Origin: Phorcus lineatus
Taxonomy: Eukaryota; Mollusca; Gastropoda; Trochida; Trochidae
Assembly: GCA_921293015.1 (NCBI GenBank)
Contig: OV121086.1
Coordinates: 38,687,194 to 38,751,193 of the forward strand
Direction of reading: 5' to 3'
DNA: 64,000 nucleotides
The notes below the pieces were generated by a model. It did no database searches. It had not been told where the DNA came from and worked only from the letters and a program-made list of their open reading frames with translations. Positions 22,611-35,071 of the stretch are shown here, in pieces. The position numbers were made by a program, and so were the translations under genes. Position 1 is the first letter of the stretch, and every line of letters starts with the position of its first letter.

Positions 22611-25600
22611 TCATGTTAGAAAACAGCAATATGTTGTTATGAGTGATCTGGATTACCGATGTGACAAACAGCAAAGGAAAGGTCTAGGTCGCCCCTAAAA
22701 CAGTACTACGAGATGTGATTGACATTTGTATGAAGGGCACATGCAGGCACATTCTAGTGAACAAATCAAGTGCGTGAAAAGCAGTAGGCAACTGGTCTTA
22801 ATTTATCTAGAGAACCGATGAATAAGAAGTTACTCAGTGAAGGCTTGAAAGCACGTAGCAATTCTCAGATTGACTTAACGGCACAAACATCAAAGTGCTT
22901 ATGAAGTGTGTTATGAACTTTGAGTTTACGCACATGGCGAGGGGTGATTTAGTCAGATGAACGGAGGTTTAAATTGTCCAGCAAGGATAGGCGTCTCTGA
23001 GAAAAAAGGAAAAAAATAGTCCAACCCAAATTCTTTTGATTCAAGGGTTGACTATGTTCACAACTGAAACAGTTGTATAAATGGGACGATGTATAGCACA
23101 GTTGAGAACAAGTTGAACTAATATCACTTAGTCTTGGCTAAAGAGAATTACTGAAGTAGTAGAATGTGCTGTAAATGTGGTCAGTTTAAAAAAACATCAT
23201 AAGCGTAACTTCCTTGTCACACTGACTTTATTCATGTCCTTTTCTTCATTTAAAGCAAAGGTTTCTGCTTGCAAGCCCCAGAATTTAAAAAACTTGAATT
23301 TCTGGGGTTTTTTTGTCCTTTCATCTTCTTCATTATTGGTCTTTGTATTAGTTTAATGTAATTATTTTCAATGTAGCGTCAATAAATGTTTGATTAAAAA
23401 AACCGATTATTTTCAATTGAAATAGCAACTTATTTTTCTAAAAAGCGACAGATTGAGAAACAATTTGTGGTCAGGCAAATGAAAATAAAAATTACATCAT
23501 CCAGAATAAAAAACGGTTTGAATATGTATGTGAATATTTGATGTCACTTTACAAAGTTCTTTTTTTCAAATATTATACAACTCTTTTTCTCGTTTTAGAA
23601 GTTTTGGCATATTTGGTATTTGTACATGTAGATATTAACTTATTTTTTTGACAATTTATATCTTAAACGAAATATTTGTGAGTTCGCATTTGCTTAAAAT
23701 GTTATTGTCCATTCCGATGAAGAATACTTATTACTGCATCACTAGCATCCAAGGACAAATCAATTCTTTTGTTGTTATTAAGAAGAATACGGTGAAACAA
23801 CTTACATTAGTATATTTTGACAATTGTCATTGAGCATAACTTTGTTTCAAATTTAGCTGTATCAAATGTGGACACATTTAAGGGAGCATTTTTGCATTTC
23901 GATCGATGATATATTTTGGCATGTATACTTTTGCATGACGTGTTTACATGGTAGCATTGAGATATAAATCCCTTGCAAAATTTCAATATACACAGAACAC
24001 TGAAACAGTAAATGTAATTTTTTCTAATCGACGACATTAGTGAAAAAGGTAAGCTGAACTATTATCTTCATTCGTTCATCTCATTATGCCTTATACTTTG
24101 TTTTTATTTGCTCTGTGAAGTTGAAATGAGAATAACATTGTAAAGTATTATTCATATGCGAAGGCAATGTCTATTTATATCTGTACTGAGAATTAGTCAT
24201 AAAAATATTATTATTTGCTGATTATGTTGCACTCTTAGCAGATAACATTGTTGACTTGCAAAGAAATTAGACATCCTTGAAAATATTTGTGACAAGTGGG
24301 TTTTAAAGTAAATATGAAGAATTCAAGTGTAGTTGTTTTTCGAAATGTTGGATGTGTCAAGAAGAGTGAGATGTGACTTTATAAAAATAAAATACCTGTA
24401 AAAGTAACATCCTTTCATTTGTATTTGGGAATTGTATTTTCATGTCGCTAAGTATGATCTAAATCCTGCGGAAATCTATCTTTACAAGCTAAACGTGTAT
24501 GTTTTCCTGTGTTTCCGTGTTTCCGTGTTTTCGCTTTTTCGTTCTCTAGTGTATGTTTGTTAGCAAAATATTTCCTATCGTAACATATAGATATGAAATA
24601 TGGGGCTTGTGTAAAATAAGTTTTAAGATATTGGTATCGAATTGATCGAATGGACAAGTAGTTACCAAAATGCAATTTATAAATTGTTGAAAGTTTACGA
24701 TGATAACAGTGGCAAAATTGGGTTTCGCATGTTAGGCCTTTGTTTACTACATGATTATCTTATGTAAGGTTAGCCCAAGACTGTGGCGATTTAAGTCACT
24801 TCATGTTAACATATTAACAGCGATGCATGAATATTGATATACAACACTAGAATCGTCAAATACGTAACTCGTAATTTCTTGTATATTTAGTACATTTAAG
24901 TCACTTTTGGAACCATCAAAGTATATTTCTTGTGGTGCAGTATTTTAACACTTGATGCGAATATTTATCAAATTTCGATGTCAATCACATAATTTAAATA
25001 TACAAAAAATAGCCATTTCAAAGACAAGGGTTCTATATAATCAGTCAGTTTGTCACAAATAAGACTTGGAATGGTTCGAAGATGAATACAATACGTTGCT
25101 ATTATGTCAATTCCAAAATCGTTGCCGATCAGATTATATCCAAACTTATTCCTACAGCCAACCTCCAATTGTCAAATTCCGAGTTCTAATGAGGGTACAG
25201 AACATCAATGTTATCAGACGGATGTGTATATTCGTATAAATACGTATGTATAAAAACACTACCTTCATAGAAATGTTATGTCATATACTGTATATTTGCT
25301 CTACATACCATATCAACTTTATATATCATACCTGTTGTACTCTTGACCATATGACCTTCAATTCTGGATTAAGTGTAGTGCAATGTCTGCTTAAATAATG
25401 AGCAAACAAGCTAAGTAATTGGTACTAAGTACCTTTAGGATATTGCTTGGATAAAAGCATTAAGGACATTCAACGGTCTCCAACTGTTTTGTATAATGCA
25501 TTACCATACACACCTTATCTGAAACTATTGCGATATTCAACATTCCATAAAAGTGTGCTTTTAAGTATAAGCCCATATACATACTCATGATTCAAAAGAA

Positions 25601-27254
25601 GAAACGTTACACGTAGTTCAATAACATACGCTGTCAGGAGCAAAATATTTAATCATTGTCAGGTTCAGTGCACACATTTCTCAACGTCTCTCTCAATCAA
25701 TGACATCTTAAGTTTTGTATCATCATTAGAACACACATGAATTTAAATGTGAAATGATTTAAACAATGATCACTGAATTAGTTTTCTTTTCGACAAACAA
25801 GCAAGATATTTTCTATAAACACTTTACGTTGCCTCATGATTAAGTGGACTTAAGCTGAAATAACTTACATCATTTTCCATTTGAATGATTTATGTTAAGT
25901 ACTAAGCATCTTCGATGTATGTGTATAGTGTTTACCCTTTTCTGAAGTTAAGTTTCTTAAAAGTTAGAAAAGCATGCAAAAGTAGATGTACACATGGAAG
26001 ATTGAACTTCTTAAGATTTATAAATCTTCTATACAATGCTTTTTGTATCCATTGATTTCATTTAAAAATGCGTTATCAATGGCATCAAGATTATCTTACA
26101 TTTACAGTCATTACATTTAATCTCATTGGCAAAATTTGAAAACATATTTTATTTGAATGATGACGGTAAACTTCAAAGTGTCCTGTCTTTTGGATAAATG
26201 TAAAATGGTGAGAATCAAGTGACCTTGCTAGTGATGGAAAGCCAGTTGCCTCAGCAGTCAAATAAGTGCTTGTTATCGATTATTGTTGAAAAATACGTAC
26301 AAACCGTCAGGAGATACATTATAAAAATCTGAGTAACCTCTGAAAATTTACAAATATTGTCCATGGATAGTAGCCTTTGAAGAATCGCCATAGTTACTGA
26401 ATTTCAACTGGCATTGCATTTTCACAATGCAGACAAAAGCGGTAAACAGAAAAACAAATAATATATTGGCATGATAACTGATATATCCGCTTGTTTTAGG
26501 AATCAGAGCTATTCGATTGTTTAATGTAATGTACTGATCACTGAACTTTGACAAATCGCTAATATCGTTAGGCAGAAAAACCCTTCAAAATTTAAGATTG
26601 CAAGTTATTAAAAAGTTGCAATAGCTTGTCACTTACTCACTAAATATCAATCGTTCAAAACCACATGCGGGAGTCAAACCACATCCTCGAGCTCCCATTT
26701 AGGAACAAGCGTCGAAGGAGGTTAAACATGAAATTTAAAACGTTTCATTCTCCCTGAAGATTTAACTATGAAACCGGTGGGAGAAAATCTCACATATTTG
26801 ATTATATTAAAAGGATTACAATAAAAAGGGTTTCAAGAGTGGGAAAAGTATCGACATTTGAATAGCGGTAAATCCTCAACTCACAGTGCAAAATTACTAG
26901 CTAGAACATCCGGACCAGACTTTAGTACCCTTGATCTTGACATGGGCCAATGTAGAAATATTTAACTCTATAAAACAAGTACTAGAATCTGAAAATACTA
27001 TCATTTTGTTACGTGTATGATTAAAAATGCCCTTCGATTGTAAATCTCACCAGTTCTACAAACAAGTGTTATTTTCGGTTGCTTATTTTCGTGCGGTAAC
27101 TCAAATCCTCATTTACGTAATTTCCTTTATTACAAATTATTGGCATCGTCAAAACTATATTCTTTCTCTCATTAAAACTTTTAAAGAAAAAGTAACTGTA
27201 CTTTAAATGGATTTCCATCAATCACACGAGTAAATGGAAACATATATGTTAGGA

Positions 27255-27690
27255 TTAAAATCTGAATTTAGTTTCAATAAATGTTCAATCTGACATGGGT
27301 GTCAATGTTTGATTAGATCAGTTGGATATTTTCAGATGCAGAACCAATGCCTGAGTGACAAGGTCGTTTTAGATCGCTCTGTGCATCTTTTTAAACGGCA
27401 TATAAATCCTGAAAAGATTTTGTAATTTGTTAAACTGTTCAGCGCATGGAGTAGGTTGTACCATAAAAGACCTCTGAGTAAAGATTTTCTGTACTGTTGA
27501 AAGATGAAGTTTTAATTGGAAACGTATCTAATCCAAATCCCTTTCAAAATAAATATAAATAAAAATAGAGTGATGTAACGAGGTTAACGCTCTCTGTCCA
27601 TTACAAATTCCATTTCACAAATTTGCAAATGACATGGTCTTAAAGTATCATGTTTCGCTTTAAAGCTTTTCCATTTTCATTTTCATTCTA
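27255..27690 (+). repeat. Diverged duplicated block, copy 2
   Basis: Partner of 21390-21690, about 5.9 kb downstream, in the same orientation with collinear words. It is longer than copy 1 because of insertions after the core. An old tandem duplication or two copies of one dispersed repeat would both fit. Confidence 0.6.
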
Positions 27691-28155
27691 AAGATAGATA
27701 GAATTTCCCGGAATGAGCTTAAGGCTTGCGTCTGAGCACATTGACTGAAACATTATCATATTCCTAGTTTTAAATGGAAAAGACTATTTTTCAAAAATGA
27801 TTTCATGTAAATGATATCATTTTGATATCAATCTTAAGTAACCACCTATGTATCTAGATAATGTGTGCAATGTGTAAAATGAATATCTAAAGTATAACAA
27901 GCATTGCAACGGTGCGTAAACCCATGCAAACAACAACATCAGTATTATTTATTTTACAGACAATCTGAAAACCAAACCAAATATATAACTTAATTGCAAG
28001 TACCTGATATTCAATTATCACAAGCCTTCAGTAATCAGAAAGGTACTCTTTCATTCCAAAGATCCAGCACAGAGTGTAATATCCAATTATATATCACTAG
28101 TATCTGTTATCATACCTGAGCTAATGTTTGATAACCTTGGTTGGACATTTGAATT

Positions 28156-28205
28156 GAGTGAGTGAGTTATAGGATTTAACGCAATTTCTATGGAGTGTTT
28201 TGCTT
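28156..28205 (+). repeat. Vetigastropod-type repeat, short fragment
   Basis: GAGTGAGTGAGTTATAGGATTTAACGC followed by diverged sequence; a short head fragment of the same family. Confidence 0.5.
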
Positions 28206-29030
28206 GAAATTTGTTTTCATGTCAATGACAACGTAAAGCTATCATAAGCGGTTATATTTCATGTAGCCTACAACATCAGACAATTTCTCGACAGAATATG
28301 TACTTCAAGAGGGAATAAGCTTGTCAAAAAGAACATATCTTTGAAGCTTTCTTTTACTCGTATTGACGGCATAAAAAATATCTTACTGAAACACAACTGC
28401 TCACATGCAAGTTCCATTTTTAGTCTACATCAACATCTAAAAAATTTCATTGTCTAAACCAAGTTACAAAAACACTTTTTAAAACTGAAATACAAAAATA
28501 CTGAACAATACGGATATTATCAATACGTTCGCAATGATATACCTGAAACCTTTACCAGCGTTTTTAACAGGGATTTGGTCAATATTATATATATTATGAT
28601 GAAAATTAAAAATAATTATAAACAAGTGATCTTCGTGTAAGAATCACTGTTGTTCCTAAACAATTCCATAGGTAACCTGTTGTTACAAGTCTGACACAAA
28701 CAACAGGTGTGTCTACCGTGCGTGAAGGCCAATAATTGTACGTTAGGCAAGTACGTTTGATGGTATACACCACAGATCGTCATGTTGGTATGCAAACATG
28801 CACCGATTGGATTTGGACGGATGAGCCCGGCATTTTAACATATTGCTAATGTCATATACGACGACAGCGTCGAGAGCGGCGTACAATGTTGACATCTTAC
28901 AGTGATTGTTAAGCCCTCCACCAATCGACAACTAATAGACAAAGCCTTGTTACCCCATAAAAAAAACTTTCTACAATATTGAACAAGCGTCAATACAGGT
29001 TTTACATGAAAACTGAAACAGTGGATCTAT

Positions 29031-29604
29031 TGTTACGAATGAAATTTGAATAGGAAAATGTCCCCAGTCAAACATGTAGAATATAACAAGACAATTGTAT
29101 ATTAATTACAATTTAATCAATCAAATAATAAGTGTTTAAGATTACAATATAAAGCTAATACAAACTATAATACAATATCAAATGAGTCACACTAATTAGC
29201 TAAATAAATATATTCACCAGTCCTTGTGAATCACACAGTTGATGAATGTAGAAAACAGTCAGTGGGTCTTGATAGGAGATAGATGAATCCTGTTTTTAAA
29301 GGTATCCAAGAACAGTGGCACGGCAGATGATCGCAAAGTTGATTGTAAGAAGCAAGATGAGTAAGAGTTCTAATGCCGGTCTTTATATAGGTTAGATACC
29401 TTCTAGAATGTTCTTTAAAGTTCCACGACTAACTCCAATCAGAAGTATCCAACTCAAGCAATCAAGAAATAGATAGAACACTCTATAATTGATAATTCTA
29501 GACACTGCCAACTAAGACTATCAAAACAAGGCAAGTGTGACCCACTAAACACTACAACAATGTTATACAATGTTAAACTTATGAACAATCACATCCTCAT
29601 AACA
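29031..29604 (+). repeat. Possible solo LTR
   Basis: The block starts TGTTACGA and ends CATAACA, giving TGTTA...TAACA inverted ends as in many LTRs, and carries a TATA-like TTTATATAGG near 29380. I could not find a matching 5-bp target duplication, a clear internal polyA signal or a second copy in the window. Confidence 0.25.
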
Positions 29605-32600
29605 CAGTGATGTTATTCTGAAATATATTTTACTAAAGTACTGAGTTTGTTTTGAAAGAATTTATTCGGTAGAAAGGAATAAATAAAGCAATTCATCGAT
29701 TGGAAAACGATATAAATTTATTATGCTAATATTAGAGATGTAAGGACAAAACTGTTGGGTTCCTTTTTGTAACCTTTAGCAGTTCATTGTTTTAAGAATT
29801 GTTTGATTTAAAAGTGGCATTTTATCTCGAACTCTATCGTTTTTGTTTTTTCATTAGTCACTGCAATTCATTATCTTAAATACATTTATCAAGACACTAA
29901 TGAAATAGACATTTTGTCATATTCTTGACTCGATAAATGGAGTCGTGAAATGTCTTGAATACCTTTGAAATACTTCATGAAACTCATTTTAGAGGTTTCC
30001 TCAATCGATATCAAATTTGTTTCAATGCGCCTCAGGTTTGAAAAGTGAAACATGAACAATCTTAACCCTTCAATTCTAATTAAAAATGATAACCAACAAA
30101 GTAGCCAAGGACAGACTTAATAAGTATGGGTGACAACTAGTTCTGCATTTAAAAGGGGCAGTAGCACGGTTTTTAGGTTTTATTTCTTCACTTTTTTTCC
30201 CAATAGATATTAGTGTATGCCAAAAAATCTCATTTCTCAACCTGAGCATTAATAGTGACAAAAAAGTTAACAACAGGCAGCCATTTTTGTGTGAACACCT
30301 TTTACTTTTTGAGGTAGGTAAATTGATTCGCATGGCTGAACCGAACATGGCATGTTCGTTTTAAAACTGTATATGATGTTAAAAATACTTTTATTGCTAT
30401 TGGAAACAGTTATTTTCGTTTTCGTGAGATAACTTCCCTTTAATTACAGTGTTTGCATTCTGTTTACACGATCGTGAGAGGATTTCAACAAGGTTAGGGA
30501 GGGCGAGGTGATTTGGGGTTTATCACCGCTTTCAAGAGTATTTACTTATATCATGCTGCTAGTATTAATGTAGGGAGACAGCCTACAAGACTTGTGTAGC
30601 TATGCATTGTTGTGATACCTGGACCGAGCGAACCATGAGTGGTAGGATTGCATCCTAATCTTAGTGCATGTAAAACAGTTATCTTCTAAAAGCCCCTGGC
30701 TGGCTTCGAACCAAAGGCGATTTCAAAGAAGAAAGTAAAATGACACTAAAACAATTACATTATCAAGTTATGTAGTGCAGTCAGTAAGCTTTCCGTTTAA
30801 GTGAAATGAATTAGTTGAAAACACTAAAATTGCTAAAACAATAGGATTAAGTATTAAAAACGGTGAAACCGGAAAAATAAACAAAAGGGGTGAGCACTTT
30901 CATAAGCTCAATGATATGAACACGTTTATTATTATGGTTTTACTTTACGATTTCAACTTAATTAACCAACAGAGAAATCTAAAACATATCCAAAATGAAG
31001 GTAGATTCCCTCCGGGTTCAAGTACGGAAAAACTGTTTAAATCATAAGCTAAACACCTTTTTTTTCTTTAATACGAACCTTTGATCATCAACTTTCAACT
31101 GAAGATCTTTGATATACGCCTTCAGGTTAAGAATATCTTGAAATGAAATGATTCACTTTAGAAGTTTTTCTGAAAAGGTATTTCGAACTTCACAAACATG
31201 TTTGTGAAAACTTAAATTTTCTTAAGCTTAAGTATTGTTGTACATGTACCATTAATTCTTTTTTTTCAATATTTCGATCATTTGCCTATTTGTATAGTTT
31301 TATTTCAGTTTGATAACATAGAATAAACACATGTTTTAAGTTGGTAATTTGTAACTGTATAAAACCTAGGGTTAGTGTTAAAAGTTTATTTTCAGTACCT
31401 TTATATTGTTCATTTGCTTTAGGGAGACAATAATTGTCATTCATGTAACATATATAAATATCACGAAGCAATTATTTAGTTATTTGATTAATGATGAAAA
31501 TACAAATAAATAAGGTTTATATGCTATAACTTGAATATTAAACGCGAAACACACTGCAGATATGTTTGCTTTAAAGCAACCCTTATTCATAAATATTCAT
31601 GATATCACAATTTGCACTATAAAGATATTGATAATATTTTTCTAAATGAGATAATGTAATACTTATATCAAGCCTCAGTGTTAATGCAATAAACGAACAT
31701 TTCTTAGAGGGAATCGGTTATCATGAAAATGTTTAATAGAGTTTCGTATTTCATATTTTGAGGTTTCTTTGGGGCTTAAATATCATTCTACCAGATGTGG
31801 TAACTCATTTAGTGGTTAGAATAGAGAAGAAAAACAAAATTTGAAATAGTTGTCAACGTAATGTCTTTTTTTCTGTGTTTATGTAAGGGACATACAAAAT
31901 GCTGACTTGATACTTTGTCAATGATTTTTGTTCTTTTATCTTAAATAAACACTTTAACACTCTTAAGTTATTTTTCAAGGTCTAAACTCGTTTCAATTTT
32001 CAACTTTTTCATCTAGGAATAAAACTGTTGACAACCCTTTGATCTTGTGATTTCATGACGTTTCACTTCAACTTAAACTACTTGTGTTGGGTGTTTGAAG
32101 TAAATTTATCACACAAAAAGTTTTGTAATTTTGAATATTTAAAGAGCTTCACCTTAGAAGTAAATATCCTGTTATATTGGACATTTGTACGTTAAATCTC
32201 AATTGATATAATTGACATTATAACTTAATTAAAACGTGTATGCTTCCAACTCACGCTGGTCGCTATTACTGCAAAGACGAATACCCTGAACGCCAAAATC
32301 GGCTTTCGGACGAATACAGAAAGGGCAATAAATAATTGGTAGGTCCAATGGTCAGTTATCCAGGTAAATGTTTAAACAAATATTTAATCAATTGCAAGTC
32401 TTGTTAGCGTAGCGATTATCCATAAAGGCGAGGGGGGAATGTGCAAGCCTTATCTATACTGTGCAACTACAAAGGTTTTCGAACGAGATTGCCTCTATTT
32501 ATCATAATGATGTTGAAAGGTGAGATTTTTAATACTGATATTGAAATTGCAAAAAAAGTTCTTACAGGTTGTACAACCATGGAAAGAAGTTTGTAAATAT

Positions 32601-33540
32601 AAAAAAAGTACATAGAATTTCGTTTAGTTTTTCGTGCAACTCATTGTGCTTGTATCTAACTGTAATTAAGGTAGTCTCAGGTTCATTCACAACATGAAAG
32701 AGGAATATGATATTTCATCATAAAAATGTTTAGTATAACTTAAAGTTGAACTACTTTGAAATGATTTGAAACAAAGTTGTTTCATTTGAACATCCCCTCA
32801 TATATGTCATAAAATTTTAATTTAAAGATGTTGTGTGCTCAGATTTCGAAAACTAATCTAAAGTTCACTGTACGTCAAATGGTTGGTATTTCTTTTCTTT
32901 TTTTCTTTTCAAGACATTTCATATTCATATTTCTTATCCATGTAACAAAATGACAGCATTTTTATCGTGCTTTTTTGGTAAGAGTTTTCAATACGAGTGA
33001 TTCTCTATAAACCTCTGAGATAGATTTAATATCTTAAACGGTAAAAATCTCGATTTGGCGTCATCTAGTCATATTATCTTGTAAACATACGTAGAGATTA
33101 ATACCCGAAGAAATGTGTCATATGACATTTACGAAGGAGTATGAATGTTTGTATTGTCCGAGCGAGAGCAAGTCTTAAACACAAATTCGCATGAGTTTCG
33201 TATAAGACTGTAATACGTTCTTTATTACTAATTCTCTTCATTCCAAAACGCATGGAAATATTCAGAAAACGGCCTGCTTCGCATACGACGGCCCGCTACA
33301 GTAACGTCACGAACAAAGGTTTTATGACGTAACAGAGGGTAACTCGCGCTGTAACAACGTTTTTTGGTAAAAGTTCACATGTGCTCATATTGAAAATATG
33401 TCACCACTTCTGATATCCGTATGGGTAATCAATATACTAATCACAATATAATATGTGTATGCTTTAAAAGTAAAAGGAATTTTCATAAGCTAGATTCTAA
33501 AAGCAGATAAAGAAACGCGGTTAATGCTGAAAATGACAAT
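29605..33540. other. Gene-free AT-rich stretch
   Basis: Nothing with coding character. A block at about 30145-30300 (AAAAGGGGCAGTAGCAC...TTTTCCCAAT) is echoed at about 39330-39480 (AAAGGCGCAGTAGCAC...TTTTCCCAAT...), suggesting two copies of an old dispersed repeat in the same orientation. Confidence 0.45.
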
Positions 33541-33691
33541 GAGCAAGTTACTTGAAACATATGCTAAGGTAACTACATTTATTATGTTTCGAATGGTGAG
33601 ATATGCCATTTATCGGTGAAAATAAAACCCGTATTTTCACCGAGTGACATAAAAATGGTATTCTACTCAGTGAAATGATGTAACAATCATA

Positions 33692-33732
33692 TGACGTCGT
33701 CTGTGACGTCATGGAACAATTAAATGACGTCA
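33692..33732. promoter_or_regulatory. Cluster of CRE-like TGACGTCA sites
   Basis: TGACGTCG at 33692 and perfect TGACGTCA at 33704-33711 and 33725-33732; the two perfect sites are 21 bp apart. More copies of this palindrome lie at 34539, in the TTAA element, near 17061, at 45520 and at 47408. They occur mainly within repeat-like blocks, so they may belong to repeats and not to a gene promoter. Confidence 0.4.
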
Positions 33733-33865
33733 TGCAACGGCCGCGCTAGCAAAGCGTTTTAGCTTCTCCATTCATATAGTTAGGGTCATTTACGGGGTTT
33801 TGGGAAACATAATAAATAGAACATTTGACATTTCTCGTCGAATACCACGAATATCTCATCTCGTG

Positions 33866-33928
33866 AAGTAGAAAATCATATATTTACACTCGTGGCTACG
33901 CCACTCGTGAAAATATAAATTTCTACTT
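33866..33928. repeat. Foldback element, short
   Basis: Left AAGTAGAAAATCATATATTTACAC pairs with right GTGAAAATATAAATTTCTACTT. The apex holds GTGGCTACGCCAC, itself a small GC-rich hairpin. Confidence 0.75.
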
Positions 33929-34003
33929 TACTTGAAGGTAAATGAAAATCATGTTATTATTGCCGGTGAGATAACGCGATCTATCCGTGAATACGAAAGT
34001 GTT

Positions 34004-34085
34004 ATCAGACACTAGTGAAAATAAAAATGGAAGGTTTAATCAGTCACTAGTGAAAATAAAAATGGAAGGTGTTATCAGTCAACAG
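34004..34085 (+). repeat. 35-bp tandem repeat, 2.3 copies
   Basis: ATCAGACACTAGTGAAAATA... at 34004, ATCAGTCACTAGTGAAAATA... at 34039, and a partial ATCAGTCAACAG at 34074. The period is exactly 35 and the two full copies differ at about three positions. Confidence 0.9.
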
Positions 34086-34236
34086 CAGTGACCTAACGTC
34101 ATCAACATTGCTCTGACGTAATGACGACATGCTCGTGACGACGTATTGTCGTTTAGATGGATGGTTCTCTCTTGGGCTGACTGAACGTTAATGCGCTTTC
34201 ATTTCTCTTAAAAAAACGATAAAATCATAAAATGAA

Positions 34237-34370
34237 CAGAAAATATTCCTCTTCTTGACAAATACCATGTTTATATTATCTCTTGAGGCAGAACATTATT
34301 TGTCATCACGGGTGGCGTAGCTCGATGAGATAAACGTGGTATTTGTCCAAAAAAATATAAATATTCTCTG
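34237..34370. repeat. Foldback element, arms about 50 bp
   Basis: Left CAGAAAATATTCC...GACAAATACCATGTTTATA...CTTGAG (34237-34287). Right CTCGATGAGATAAACGTGGTATTTGTCC...AATATTCTCTG (34321-34370). The apex includes ATCACGGGTGGCGTAG. Confidence 0.8.
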
Positions 34371-34650
34371 CATGTATATATCAGTTTATTTGATTGTGGT
34401 ATCATTGATACTGAGAGATTTTCAAATTAAAGTGGTATACCTATGTTTATTACTAGCCCGTGTAAGACACTGCAGTGTAATATTTATACGGCGAGATTAA
34501 ACCAGTGTAATACCGCTGCACCTAATATTTTGTGGTTATGACGTCACAATGTTGGCACCGCCGTCACAATGGCGGCCAAGTCGCGGAATTATTTCATTTA
34601 GTACACTTTCGGCAATCATGCTTGATTACTGAGGTCAAGTAATAAACGGA

Positions 34651-34784
34651 ATACTAAACTTCCTTCAATTTAATACTATTTTTATTAAACTCGTTAAAGA
34701 TTTGGTATCAAACTCGCTTTCGCTCGTTTTATACTGTATCACTAACTCGTTTAATAAAGTACTAAATGGAAGGTCGTTTAGTAT
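34651..34784. repeat. Foldback element, arms about 65 bp, tight apex
   Basis: Left ATACTAAACTTCCTTC...TTTATTAAACTCGTTA...AAACTCG. Right CGCTCGTTTTATACTG...AACTCGTTTAATAAAG...GGAAGGTCGTTTAGTAT. Only about 5 nt (CTTTC) separate the arms at CTCGCTTTCGCTCG. The sequence would form a nearly loop-less hairpin. Confidence 0.85.
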
Positions 34785-35000
34785 CTTCTATATAGATGGA
34801 GATACATGTTTTGTAAAAGCGGATTGACAGTCTCCACATTATGAATTTTGGTCAAGTTATTTATCACTTGCTCATTTAAGAGATCAAGTTTATTTTCTGC
34901 TCCACTTGATAGCGAAACTTGTGATTTCACCTGAGGAGTAGTAGATGAGTAGTAGATGAGAGAGTTTTATCATCAATACAAAATGTATTTGCTACCCAAA

Positions 35001-35071
35001 ATGGCGGAGAATAGTGCTGAGTGTGTTATTTGTGGGTTTTTTTGTGTTGAATACGAAATTGCCTCTCGTTA
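35001..35071 (+). CDS. Candidate first coding exon (MAENSAECVICG...)
   Basis: The ATG has an ideal Kozak context (CAAAATGG). The frame gives 23 residues, MAENSAECVICGFFCV then EYEIASR, and runs into a consensus donor, TTA|GTAAGT at 35072; without splicing a TAG stop follows at once. The CVICG pair resembles half of a zinc-binding site. The exon would end two bases into a codon (TA.). I could not identify the next exon, so the gene is not confirmed. Longer frames on this strand within the next kilobases show no recognisable domain. Confidence 0.35.

Larger units (their letters stand above)
22611..29030. other. AT-rich stretch without a supported gene
   Basis: It contains the duplicated block at 27255-27690, the short repeat fragment at 28156 and a small GTGTTTCC tandem near 24505-24530. 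No exon chain, RNA gene or transposase motif was found. Confidence 0.45.

Noticed and set aside
28743-28931. 62-codon minus-strand frame (MSTLYAALDAVVVYD...)
   Set aside because: Somewhat protein-like and GC-richer, but too short, with no motif or splice partners to support a call.
30076-30348. 90-codon minus-strand frame
   Set aside because: It overlaps an old dispersed repeat that has a second copy near 39.4 kb.
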